From Isoetes taiwanensis (lineage: Eukaryota; Streptophyta; Lycopodiopsida; Isoetales; Isoetaceae): 64,000 nucleotides of DNA. A program made the position numbers and the translations under genes. The first letter of the stretch is position 1. Every line of letters begins with the position of its first letter. The stretch spans positions 11,974,163-12,038,162 of the forward strand of contig JAJEKV010000033.1 of the NCBI GenBank assembly GCA_021234155.1. The letters are read 5' to 3'. Shown here in pieces: positions 23,371 through 34,389 of the stretch. A model generated the notes under the pieces. The model saw nothing but the letters and a program-made list of their open reading frames with translations, did not search any database and was not told where the DNA came from.

Positions 23371-24654
23371 TATTTTTAGACCTTGCCCCTGCCTCTGAAC
23401 TGCTGTATTCATTTGCCAACATGGCCATGCCACGTGGCGCCTAACATACAAATTGGCAATAACCGATTCTATAACATTTATGTATGGCGGCATGGAATTT
23501 GGAAAGCGGATTCCAAGGAGTCCCGCGACCGGCGGGAGCCGGAGCTGGTCCGAATCACGACCCGCCTTCGCCATTAACATGGTAACCGGTCGCAGCTTCA
23601 AATTTACCTTCTCATTATCTGCTGAGCGGAATCATCATGCCGCTTTCCATTCCGAAGGCGGAATCACCGACCCAGTTTCCATGTTGTAAGGGTGTCTGAC
23701 CAAGTTGGATAGCTAGAACTGGTTTCTCATCTTTTACATAGTACCTCAAACCATTGCTTTTAGATGCCATAATACTACTTTATCGTAATGTAGTCTCGTA
23801 GATTAATTTATAAGGGCAAACTCGCCTTTGTGTTGTGGATGGGACGTTACCGTTGTGTTCAAAATCAGGAAAACATTATGGAAGCCTTTTTGTTGGAAAT
23901 TTCTTCAAAGGTCAATGATATACAACATATAAGCACGCAACTATTGTGGAAAGAGTTGTGGGTCTTATATGCTTGCATAAATGCACCATAGGTTTAGCAG
24001 TGATAGTCTAAGGGTTAATGTGAGAGGCATGCTTTGTAGTCTAGGAATCTGCACTATTTTCATTGAGATTCAATGCTTTCATAGGGTTTGCCAATGCCTT
24101 TTCCAATAGAAGAGTTTGATTCCTTTGTTCTTTCAATTCTTACCTTCTATGGATTTGGACTCTGCTACGTGGGTGGATAGACCCATGTGCATCAAACCAT
24201 TGAGAGCCAATAAGGTTGGGATAAAGTATGCCAGCATCATTTTGGGTGTCAAAACAAAGAATAGAAACAAATTAAAAAACTATTCATGTATGCTAACGAT
24301 AAAAGAGCATATACACACTGTGGAGGATTTTTTGGCACTACCATTTAAGCACATTTGAGTAGAGACAATGGGGTTCGCTGGTTTGCATTTGATTTATTCC
24401 CTACAAGTTTTGTTAAGTACTTGCTTGTGGCACAATCACTTTTAAAATAACCAACAACTTTTAGAATAAAAGTTCTGGTGCATGGATTTTACGGCATTGT
24501 GTAAGGATAATTAGCACAACAATGAACATCTTAGTTACCATTTTCTAACAATTGTATTATTCAAACATATAATCTCATTAAACTTTGCAGTTATTTCAAT
24601 ACAGTATAGACCCAAACCAGAGATTGCCTTTGGGTTCGACTGCCACGGTGTATA
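23371..24654. other. Intergenic sequence with one unrecognised 80-codon frame
   Basis: No gene is supported. The only longer frame, 24,116-24,358 plus, ends ALPFKHI and resembles nothing known to me. A GC-richer patch at about 23,480-23,680 keeps several frames open without recognisable motifs. Confidence 0.45.
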
Positions 24655-25875
24655 GGGCGCTGGCCTTGTAAATAAGTACTAATCTGAAGATAGTGAACCC
24701 AAATAGGATTGTTCACTTTGCCCTTTACTGAAGAAGATAGATATGCTTTGACAATGCGTTACTTGACTTCAATAAGCACTTGAGAATCAGGAAATCTATT
24801 GCCCTTGAAAATGAAGAGATTTCTCATTTCATAGATTAAACAAACGATCCATGTTGTAGCCAAATGAAATGCCGTCTTCCCCAGATTGTCTCAGCAACTT
24901 GGCTACACAGCTAATTAAGACCTATTAACTACTCAGATTTGCATCTGAAGAGACTTTGAAGGCACAACCAAGCCAGTCTACCATGCTGGCAAGAGAAACA
25001 ATGCTCAATCGTCTCATCCCTCTGAGCACATAGAGGATATGTCGTAGGCACCTGGGGATGAAATCTATGGACCAAAACATTGATATGCATAAGTCTATGA
25101 ATGATCTGCCACCATAAAACTGACAATTTGAGATGAACTTATCCTAACCCCACTTCCAAACTGCTTTTTATCGATTTGCTGGTAACACAAATGACCACTT
25201 TTGTGAGGGGGGCAACACCTCTATAGTAAGAAGGATCTTATACATAGAATGCACCAAATGCTCTGCCTTAACATCCTTGTGAGCCATCAAAAGTTGGAGA
25301 ACTATTATTTGTGGTATAGGAGGAAGGACAAGAACTACTTCCTGCCAATAGCACAATCCCATCTCAAAGAAGAAACTTTTTCCCCTAATTCTTCTCATGT
25401 CAGCAATCTGTTTCATTATACCATGCAAAAATTGTAAGCACATTTGCTAATCTCCAATGCCATTGTGCCAAGGAATGAGTTGAAGACACCAGAGGTGCAT
25501 CTGTTTGGTTATCGCCCAAAAGGATAGTCTCCCCCGCATCAAGCAGCCCTCTGAGGAAAGGAGAAGCATTAGGATAAGCTGACATTATATAGAATAGAGC
25601 CTAAAAGAGATAGCTTATGGAGAATCAAAGGAGTCATGGATCTGTAAAGACTGGCACACAAATCACGAGCCCGAAGACTCATCAACATTGTTCAAAATCC
25701 TTCAGATGAACTCTGAAATCAATACTTTGCTTTGTAGAAGAAAGTGGATCATCCCAAGCCCTTCACCAACGCTTTGGCAGCTTCCCTTAACTGACTTGAC
25801 ATCGGCCCCTTCTTCTGTGCCACCTCAGATAAAGTTCTTAACAATCCTGATGATAAGTTGCATCTTCCCTAAATT
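24655..25875 (-). mobile_element. LINE (non-LTR retrotransposon) 3' fragment, copy B'
   Basis: The minus strand carries the C-terminal, zinc-binding part of a plant LINE polyprotein. The frame 25,126-24,929 reads VLWWQIIHRLMHINVLVHR, then the Cys/His segment CAQRDETIEHCFSC, the layout of the reverse-transcriptase zinc-binding domain. Upstream blocks (25,585-25,168) carry WHWRLANVLTIFAWYNETDC and QEVVLVLPPIPQI. Many stops and shifts make it dead. It is the reverse complement of 58,060-59,335 at about 88-90% identity by eye. The catalytic reverse transcriptase and endonuclease parts are missing. Confidence 0.7.
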
Positions 25876-26144
25876 ATTAGAAGATGCATATAAACTCTCT
25901 GGTACATTATCCAAGCATTTATTATCGAATACCTTGGATCAAATCCTTGAGCTTTGTTTATGTTCTCTCTTGAGAAGCAATATAGACACATATCCTCAAA
26001 AGCAGCCTCTTAAAATTCAAAGAAGAATTTATTACATTTAATTTTTCATTGTCTTACTGCTGTTACCTGCATGTTCAACAAGAAACATATCATTTTTGTC
26101 ATTATTATATCAGAATATATTTGTCATATTATCATATTATGCTC

Positions 26145-26400
26145 AGCCTCCTATCTTTTCTTGGACTATATGGTCCGTGCATATGCTCAATATAATACAA
26201 TACCTCTGTATAGGCATTCTCTAAACTAATGACTAGATGGAGCATTATAGTTTCGCAAATTCCCAATTTTAGTAGTTGCATCAGAATATATTTGTCACAT
26301 TTAGGATATGTGCATATGCTTAGTATAACAGGATACCTCTGCATAGCCATCCTCAAAACTAGTAACTTGACGGAGTACTATAGTTTGACATCTTCCCAAG
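26145..26400 (+). repeat. Two-copy direct repeat of about 120 bp, also dispersed
   Basis: The words GTGCATATGCT-AGTATAA-ATACCTCTG and TATAGTTT recur in order at about 26,175-26,260 and 26,310-26,385. A third related copy begins CCTCCTATCTTTTCTTGGAT at 51,764, matching 26,149 in the same orientation. An unclassified interspersed repeat. Confidence 0.6.
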
Positions 26401-26680
26401 CGATTGACAATTCCTTTTTGGAACAGTTCAGCCCCATCATGTTAATGTAGCATGAAGGATCCTGAATTGTTTCCTTAAATGGGTCCTTCATTCTGTCTCT
26501 ATTACGTACTAGTTATGGTGCCCGGCGTTGCCGGGCTTTTCTACAATTTGAAAGGAGGGGCATTATTGCATGTTTTGTGTAGATTTGGTGTGCAATATAA
26601 ATGCCCAAAGAAGATGCCTTTAGAGTGAAAGCAATTGTCTCTCTTGTAATACATGTCACGTCTCTGACAATGTGTCATAA

Positions 26681-26903
26681 ATACTCTTACAATGATGGAA
26701 AGCATGATAGAGAATGCGACAAAATTGTAGAAATCTAATCCAGGATGGACATGGTAAAACAAATGGCTTCTGGCCCTCAAAATTCGCTAGCATACTCTTA
26801 CAATGATGGAAAACATGATAGAGAATTGTGGCAAAATTGTAGAAATCTAATCTAGGATGGACATGGTAAAACAAATGGCGTTTGCCTCTCAAAATTCGCC
26901 AGC
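26681..26903. repeat. Tandem duplication, 111-bp unit
   Basis: Two adjacent copies begin ATACTCTTACAATGATGGAA at 26,681 and 26,792. They are nearly identical through CTCAAAATTCGC. Overlapping minus-strand frames only mirror the duplication. Confidence 0.85.
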
Positions 26904-28472
26904 AAAAATTGTAGCGATTCAAATTAATATGAAGATGGCAAGGCCAACGACATTTAGATATCTATTGGAAACTGAAATTAAGATGACGAATATGGATATC
27001 CATACATATGATTAGAGTCATTTTGTGGCATATAGATGATCGTCTTTACTTTATGGCAACCATTGAATCTCTTTTCCTTCGCATATGAGTAGCAATTTGA
27101 TACACATCTACATTTTCTCATAGAGGAATCGTACAACATGAGTTACAATCCATGTCCCTATTTCCTCAAGAAAAGCTGCAGTTGCTTGCAAGACCTATGA
27201 ATCAAAGAAACATGTCCTTTAGCATACATTTGTTTGTCTTGTTCGTAAGAGTTGTAGAGCATGTCATGGTGAGATTGTGATATTTGGGATATATGGTGAG
27301 ATGAGATATATTGAAAATCATTCATAGAAAGTCTAGATAATTGTGTAAAGAAATGCATTGGTCTCTACTATAGTTCAAAAAGTGCAAATTCATGCATGTA
27401 AGACTTGGAGCCCTACCATATAGTCAATGGCTTGTATGTGACAAAGGTGCAACTGTAGACTCCTATATAAATTTATAATTAGCATATACAGGGAGCATAT
27501 ATGAAATAGTTGCTTGCAAATGGCTAAAACATGCAATAGAATTTAGTGTGTATACAGACACATAGGAAATAGTTGCTTGCAAATGGTCGAAACATGTAAG
27601 AATCAAACTCAAGAATAACCAAGTCTGCATAAACCTTGGAAGGCATATCATTTAGCAAATAAAATGTTGATGAAATGTTGAGATGTTTTTTGAATAAAAG
27701 CTAAAACATTTCAAAAATGCAACAACAATCACCTCCACAACATGGCAGCTCAAGTTTCAGTTAATTCCTGGGGTAACATAGACATAGATATGGCTATAAC
27801 TTATCTGGAAGTCATGACTTCAGACTCCTTTGTCTCCTTTGAGCAATGTGGCATCCATTCATCCAAAGATTTACCACGAAATCCTCCCTTTACGTAGCAG
27901 CTACATACAAAGTGTAGACGTACAACAACTGGGGTACCTAATTTACAATGAGGCATGCATGAAGTTATATGATCTATAAACTAACAGAATCAACCTATTC
28001 TAGAGGGAGATTGTATAAGAGTCAGATGTTGGATATGCTGTGGATGGAATACCTAAGATCTTCATTGGACCACCACTCTAGGATATAGAGAGAAGCTGAT
28101 CGTTGCAACTGTGCTGCTATTAGCAAATGAATGAAAATTAAGTGTTAAATTTTCAAACAACTGGTTGGCAAGACACATGTTCCAAAATACCCATGACTTT
28201 ATTCCACCACAATCTGTGCTGCAAACTGTACAATGGAATTGGAACATCAAGACTTACAAATGCAGGTCACTAATGGCTGTAGATGGCAAGGCCGTCCCTG
28301 GAATAAATAGCAGTGCCCAAGGAGCATGCACAATACTTAAAAGCAATTTAAAATGGAAGCACAAATGAAATAGCGAATGTACATGTTGCCTTTTACAACA
28401 AACTGCATATTCTAAGCAGCCTATATAGTCTCTGCAGCCCTTATCTAAACTACCCTTGAAAAATTAAAAAGC
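26904..28472. other. Intergenic sequence with two small repeats
   Basis: No gene recognised. The word GAAATAGTTGCTTGCAAATGG occurs twice near 27,503 and 27,568, part of a degenerate duplication of about 65 bp. A 40-bp block (27,380-27,420, containing CATGCATGTAAGACTTGGAG) recurs exactly at 28,782-28,822. Confidence 0.5.
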
Positions 28473-28721
28473 TTGAAAAAAAGAAGAGCATTCTTGAGAC
28501 TACAGAAATACAGTAGATCAGAGTATGCGATTCATGTAAGAGATGGATTATTCGATGTCGTTTGTGCTCCTTTAATTGGTTATGATTCTTGTTTCTGCGG
28601 AGTAGACATCCACAAAATACATCTAAGAGGCATACATCTTAAAGAGCCTAGAAGACTCATGACGGAAGACATACCTACCGGAGAAGCCATATTTAAATAT
28701 CAATTTTTCAAAATAGGTTAG
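28473..28721 (+). other. Open reading frame of 82 codons, unrecognised
   Basis: The frame begins MKKRRAFLRLQKYSRSEY and contains VRDGLFDVVCAPLIGYDS and IHLRGIHLKEPRRLM. Composition is protein-like, with a basic start. No family is recognised and no splice or promoter signal is evident, so it may be a relic exon or chance. The 40-bp dispersed block follows 60 bp downstream. Confidence 0.25.
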
Positions 28722-29284
28722 ATTATATTTAGTTTATCAAGGATATGATGTAGATCTTCAGTGGAAGAAATTCACGTCCAGAAAGTGCAAATTCATGCAT
28801 GTAAGACTTGGAGCCCTACCATCAAGCATGTCTTCTTCGACACAGAACAATACTTACTTGCTCCAAATGATTACTGCAGGCAGAGCATACATTCTGCTCC
28901 AACATGATTTCATGCACGACACAAATATAAAAATAGCCAGCCTTTCACGCCTGCCCAAGTTGAGGGTATTCATTTGATTGTGTATTGAGACAACTTCTCT
29001 CCCTGTATGAGAGGGCCTCTCTCCCTCGTCTACCTACAGACTTGAATAAAGGTAAACCCAGCATTAAAAATCTAGTCAACCAAATTTATCTTGGACAACA
29101 GCTTATGCACTTTAGACCTAGCATATGTACCTCATTTAATTAAATAAACTCCCTCTTACTTCAAACCATTGACCTGCCATAACTGGGAACTTGGCAGTGA
29201 GCTCAAGAGTTTAAGAGCTTTTATATAAATTGGTTGTCTCTCTGATAAGAATCCTAAACTCTAAGATTAGATCAAGCCATGTCT

Positions 29285-29645
29285 AAGATGTGTCTAATGA
29301 AGTGCATATATAGTGGCGTCCCAACAATCATTATAGATTAATAGAAACTTCCAGGTTGCAGGAAATCAAATGTAGACATTAATAAATGAGCAAACAAACT
29401 TTCAGGTTGTGGGTCTGCCATGTGTAAAATGTGTTCACTGAAGTGCATCTATGATGAAGTCCCAACAATCATAAGGGATAATAGAAATGGACACAATTGA
29501 TGTTGTGGAACCAATTCAGTCATAATTTAGCAAACTTACTTCCCAAGTTGTTCCCACAATCATAAGGGATAATAGAAATGGACACAATTGATGCTGGTGG
29601 AAGAAGCAACACAGATCTAATTTAGCAAGCAAACTTCCCACATTG
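29285..29645. repeat. Complex local duplications (about 98 and 145 bp)
   Basis: The block ACAATCATAAGGGATAATAG through GGACACAATTGATG occurs at about 29,466 and 29,558. An older, more diverged copy beginning CCAACAATCATTATAGATTA lies at 29,320. The surrounding words TTAGCAAAC-AACTT and AAGTGCAT also recur. Nested tandem duplication in non-coding DNA. Confidence 0.65.
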
Positions 29646-30123
29646 TGCTAACCAATTCTATTCAAAGTCAAATATTCTAGCATGTTGGCAAGCATGATGT
29701 ACCAATATTTGTGATTAACTAACATAAATCGATAACAAATAATATATACTTACTTTGGAGGAGGTGAATCAGCCCTTCATCTACTGGCAATCTTGTCGAA
29801 GTTGCATCTATCGTCATTCCTGCAGGTAAAAAATCTAGATGAGGCATAGGCCAGAACCTGTTCAATAAAATGCATAAAACTCATAAAACTTCATACAGAC
29901 GATGCTGCATCATAATGGAACAACGACTTCAATTGCTGATTGCAGCCACGTTAAAGTGAACGCAAAGTGGTAAGAAAGGACGTAGAGAAATACATATTGG
30001 TAGAGCCATACAATCTCTAATAATCTCGCAAAATCAGAATTGAAGTTCAGCAATAGTTCTTTTCAATTATCCGTGATAAATCAGTATATGTCCATAAGTT
30101 TCCTGTGCAACCTAAATGAGTTA

Positions 30124-30669
30124 ATGTCGTCGATTCGCGTAGCGAATCGGCATTCTTGCTCAAGACGAGCATGCATGCATCGCATGCGTTTTAGGCCGTT
30201 CTTCAGGTTGGGCGTTTGCTACTTATTGCGGAGTTCTTCATCGACGTTTCATCGGCGCTTCTTCTTCTCTCAGCAGTACCTTATTCTCTTTGAATTGTTT
30301 CCAGGCAGGGGAGGGGCTTCTTCCTGCCTGGTTTGGCCAATTTGGCGTTGCTTTCCTGCTGTCCTTTCGGCCTTTAGTCTTCATCCTGTGACCTTCGTCC
30401 TCGATCCTAGTTTGTTAAGGAAGTCCTTTGGTATTCGGGCTTTTGTTGGTTTCATGCGAGTCGCAGTGCAAGAATGTCGTCGATTCGCGTGGCGGGGTTG
30501 GCATTCTTGCTCAAGGCGAGCATGCATGCATCGCGATCGCGTCGCATGCATGCATCGCATGCGTTTTAGGCCGTTCTTCAGGTTGGGCGTTTGCTACTTA
30601 TTGCGGAGTTCTTCATCGACGTTTCATCGGCGCTTCTTCTTCTCTCAGCAGTACCTTATTCTCTTTGAA
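30124..30669. repeat. GC-rich duplication, about 171-bp block repeated 350 bp apart
   Basis: The block starting ATGTCGTCGATTCGCGT and ending TTATTCTCTTTGAA occurs at 30,124-30,294 and 30,474-30,669. The second copy carries an extra 25 bp of GCATGCAT-rich sequence. In copy 1, CGATTCGC-GTA-GCGAATCG is a perfect 8-bp-stem palindrome that is lost in copy 2. The long plus-strand frame across both copies (232 codons from 30,040) is serine, arginine and phenylalanine-rich, repeats itself because of the duplication and shows no motif. This is a GC island in AT-rich surroundings and may be a promoter or leader region. Confidence 0.8.
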
Positions 30670-30909
30670 CCCACCCTCCCCCCCTTCTTTGTTTATATTT
30701 TGTACAAGTTCTGTTTATCATGTTTTTCCACCCGGTAGGTGATGCTTTTTTTCCACCCACTGGGTGATGCTATTCTCTGGTATGTTTCTCGTTTGTTGTG
30801 TTGGTGATGTGCAGGTGCAGGTTGGCGAGCGCCATCCGTTTTGACTTCTCCATGCGGGGGTTTTTGGGAGCGATTCTATGCCTTACGTTTGTCTAAGCCC
30901 CTTGCGAAG

Positions 30910-30974
30910 GCTTATCACTAGGGTTTTCCTCGAAAACCCGAAAGGCGGGTTTTTAATCCCGGTGATAAGCTTTC
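30910..30974. other. Nested inverted repeat (hairpin)
   Basis: The outer stem GCTTATCAC pairs with GTGATAAGC. Inside it AAAACCCG pairs with CGGGTTTT over a five-base loop, followed by T residues. The shape resembles a bacterial intrinsic terminator, but in nuclear plant DNA such a reading has no support. AGGGTTTT within it is a plant telo-box-like word on the complementary strand. Confidence 0.6.
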
Positions 30975-30975
30975 G

Positions 30976-32620
30976 GCAGGTACATCAGCCACTCATCTAT
31001 TAGCATTGTATTTGTTTTTGGGGTCCAAGTGATATAATTGGATTTCCCTTTATTTTTCGTGGGTAGTTCGCATGTGTGCGGCTATCCACTGTCCACCATT
31101 GAATTGCTAAACAGATGTTCTACAGCAAAAAAATATTCTGCTAGTTATAGATATACAATATGCCTACAGATCTACACATTCAAACCTGCACATGCAACAC
31201 AAATATGTGAGTCATGCTGCACTCCAGTTCGCATTCATTCATGTTAAGCAAGTTCTACAAAAGACAAAAGAATGGGTAGAGGGCTCACTTTAAAGATGAA
31301 AAGCCATAAATTAAATTACCCGAGATAAAGGAATTACTCGAGAGGTAGCTTTGTAATCAAGCCAGGCAGTGAACGGAATTGTACATTAGACAACCTGCCA
31401 GAACCATTTCTTTTTGTGAGCAAGAAAAGAAAACTTGAGGCCATGGCAGCTACATTCCAGCAACAACGACAAATTCAGGCAAAAAGAACTAAGTGGGTGA
31501 ATCAAATATACCTAAGTTGCATGCAGAAATAGCATAATTTGGTAAGGGAAAAAAAGGGAGTTTTCAAGCAATGAAACAGATGCATCTCGATCATGTCAGA
31601 TAACACATAAGTAAGCTCCCAAACAGAGTTTAGGGTAATGGGTCTGATACCTTGCTCCGGTCCATTTATCAGATTTTTCAACTCCTTGCAATAAAAATGA
31701 AGGCAAAAATCCAACCAGAGCAATTTGAGAGCCAGGCAATAGAATTATATTTTCTCTTCTTAGACATACCAATGCAATTCTTCATACTGTTGTGCATTTT
31801 CCACCTGAAAGGGGATCGTCACATACACTCCAAAGTTTATGACTGCAACACATTGCTTCCTTCAGACAAATCGCCACAATGTCGACGTAAATGAACGGAT
31901 GTATGAGCTTACCCTAAAGCTGCCCTCCATCTCGAGCATGCCGCAGAAGAGGAAACTCCTCCATTTCGATCTTTAAAGGAAAAATTTTTAAGAGGAAACT
32001 CCTCCATTTCGATCTTTAAAGGAAAAATTTTTAAGAGATTTTAAAACTTCTGCGATTTTTGGTAAATCGGGAAATGTTTCTGGCGACCAAAACCTTCAAA
32101 ATCTTAGGAAATCGAATTAAGAAAAATTCCAAAAATGTTTTTCACCAAGCCGGAAAATCCCAAATTAACAAGATTGATTGTGGTAAGTATTTTCTCTAGA
32201 ACTGATTATGATATTAACACCATTGAGGTCAATTATCGTGTAAATTCTTTTGAGGGGGTCAAATATATCTGAAACTTTACATATCTGTATGCACCTACAT
32301 AAGCTGACCTCTACATTTTGAAAAATAGCAGACGCATTTCTTGACAGAAGTACCTGACATTGGCTTGGAACACTGCTGGCTTGGAACATTGCTCTCCATC
32401 AGCTAAATATCATATACAACAAGTCCATCATAGATTTCTGAACTTTGTGCCAATTGTTATATAACTGCTGCAAGTTCATACAGATAAATGAATAAATAGA
32501 TCTCTCATATCTAGTCTGTATGTAAATACTTAAATGCTTAAGCTTGTTTATTTAGATAAATAAGAGATCTATAGCTAATGGAATTAATTTTGGTAGAAAC
32601 TCACTATAAAAACAGAAATT
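30976..32620. other. Intergenic sequence with a 43-bp perfect tandem duplication
   Basis: No gene recognised. The unit AAGAGGAAACTCCTCCATTT (first 20 bases) is present as two consecutive 43-bp copies at 31,947-31,989 and 31,990-32,032. The words TGACATTGGCTTGGAACA near 32,353 recur in diverged form at 53,912. Confidence 0.6.
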
Positions 32621-32741
32621 GAAAATTTTTGTTTTGGTGTGTTATGGGAGATGTTTATTTGTTTTTTTTTTTAGAAAAAAATAGAAATTCAAAAAAAATT
32701 AGCAAGTACAAATCCCATAACACACCAAAACAAAAAATTTC
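32621..32741. mobile_element. 121-bp foldback, MITE-like
   Basis: The left arm, 32,621-32,660 (GTTTTGGTGTGTTATGGGA), is the reverse complement of the right arm, 32,702-32,741 (TCCCATAACACACCAAAAC), with a central A/T-rich loop. Size and structure suit a miniature inverted-repeat element or its core. A flanking target duplication could not be assigned because the flanks are A/T homopolymers. Confidence 0.55.
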
Positions 32742-32849
32742 ATTTTTTTTTGCTGGATTTTTTTTATACAAAACGTGGTAGATAAAACATGGCCAGTAGC
32801 AGAATATAAGGGAACCATAGCTGAAAGCTTGATCGGAATGGGCCATACT

Positions 32850-33055
32850 TTTTTATGTTTCTGGATCATAATTTTGTCGTGCCCTATTTGCCATACTTTG
32901 TGTTGGCAACACATTGGCCAGTCCTTGCCCTGTTTGCCATACTTTGTATTGGTGGCAATACATTGGTCGGAATGGATACTTTTGCCCTGTTTTCGATCAT
33001 AGTTTGCCCTCTTGTCCTCTTTGCCATATTTTGTGTTGGTAACAGACAGATGTTT
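32850..33055. repeat. Degenerate minisatellite, unit about 43-46 bp
   Basis: TTTGCCATACTTTGTGTTGG or close variants start at 32,887, 32,933 and 33,020, with a further diverged unit between the last two. The overlapping frames of 60-139 codons on both strands are artefacts of this repetition. Confidence 0.65.
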
Positions 33056-34110
33056 ACTTCCTGCCAAATCCCATTGGGGTTGCCAATTCCCATTTGAAAT
33101 AAGTGAGATTTTGTCCACTGACTTGACTATAGTCTTGGAAGCAATGATGCAGCCACCTGCTATGAACTAGTGGTATGCAGCTAGGAAAGACTTCGAAGGC
33201 ATCTAGGAATGAATAAAAACAGAGGGGAAGTTATTGTAGATGATGTACAAACAATAAGCTTGGACCCCTGCACAGTCCAACCAGTGTTTCCTCTCGGGGG
33301 TTCACCTCTATGTAAGGGATATATGGCATGTGCGTTCCTCGGGTATGGAGAAACCCCTTTGTATACAGCTTGCCATCTATGGAAACCCCTTTGTATGCAG
33401 TCTTATGTTGTCAACGCTGGAATACCTTATTCCTTACCTTTACACCCAGTTCGATCCCAATTTATCCTACCCTCAACCATAGTTTTACGTTGAGTAGATC
33501 GTTCATGTAACCTACCCTCTACCTTACATTTACCTCCAATCTAGGAATGTTGCAAGCTACACAAGTTTTGTCAAATGCCAATGCTAAGGTCATATTAGTT
33601 GAACTTGATTTAGGGTTTAAGAACAATGGAGTATCGAAATTCCACATTTGAGAGGGATCTGGGCATTCACTAGGCACATCTGGCATTTCATATTACCTAA
33701 TTCAATGGTCACTACAAAAGAAAAAAAGAAAAAGAACAAGGTGCTGCGCACGAGGGGTTGCCCTCCAATGGCCTGAGAATGTGTTTTCATGGGTTCTATT
33801 TGGTCTTTTCGTGTTGGAGATGTGTTTTCATGGTTTCTATTTCGTTTTTTCATGTTGGGTCTTTTTTGTTTTATGCCGTGTGAATGCTGTGAACAGAGAG
33901 TGCCATTTTCTTAGCGCAGTAGTTTTGAGTTTTCTTTCGAAGCTGTGCAGGTTTATTTACTGTTTATGTCTCTAATAGACTTGGGATCTTGTAAAAGTGC
34001 CTCCACCTTTATTTAAGATTAGCTAACTTCCTTTGTTGGAACATCTCATAGCTGAAAGATAACGTCATTATATCAGGTTCCATTCAAGAGAGTATCCTGA
34101 CATATATTTT
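33056..34110. other. Intergenic sequence, nothing firmly recognised
   Basis: A 94-codon plus-strand frame (33,209-33,493) contains a short internal duplication (ACCCCTTTGTAT twice) and shows no known motif. TTTCATGG-TTCTATTT words repeat near 33,786 and 33,828. No RNA gene seen. Confidence 0.45.
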
Positions 34111-34121
34111 TATGACTTTAG

Positions 34122-34389
34122 GTTCATTGATCATACTTGATCCACATGCAAATGGAGTCATTTTTAGGGAACTTGTTCCGGAATGGGTCGATGTTGTCCG
34201 CACTATTTATGAAGGTGAGTTATGGATTATGATTTACTTGATCATTTTACTATAAGTTTAAAATTTACTTGATCATATTTTGGATAAGTTTTTAATTGTA
34301 GCTTTCTCTATGGCCTTTCTCTATGTGCAGCCGACTTTGGAAACACAATCCTTGATATCAATTACATGTTGGCGATCGCATCTTCCTAA
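34122..34389 (+). pseudogene. Two short exon-like blocks, possible C-terminal end of an unidentified gene
   Basis: After a TTTAG acceptor at 34,117-34,121, 93 bases read LIILDPHANGVIFRELVP then EWVDVVRTIYE, ending at GAAG with the donor GTGAGT (34,215). A TGTGCAG acceptor at 34,330 opens a second block that joins in frame, reading ADFGNTILDINYMLAIASS and stopping at 34,387-34,389. Phase, splice sites and coding composition agree, so this looks like the last two exons of a real gene or a recent relic. Exons upstream of 34,117 could not be found, and the family is not recognised. It is listed as a pseudogene because only the tail is visible. Confidence 0.5.

Noticed and set aside
30040-30738. 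Plus-strand open frame of 232 codons
   Set aside because: Openness is explained by a GC-rich duplicated block read twice. The protein is Ser/Arg/Phe-rich, repeats itself and has no domain.
30925-30955. Hairpin plus T run resembling a bacterial terminator
   Set aside because: The context is plant nuclear DNA with no bacterial or organellar genes nearby, so only the inverted repeat is reported.
32699-33118. Minus-strand frame of 139 codons with repeated NTKYGK words
   Set aside because: Produced by the degenerate 43-46-bp minisatellite, which stays open in several frames on both strands.
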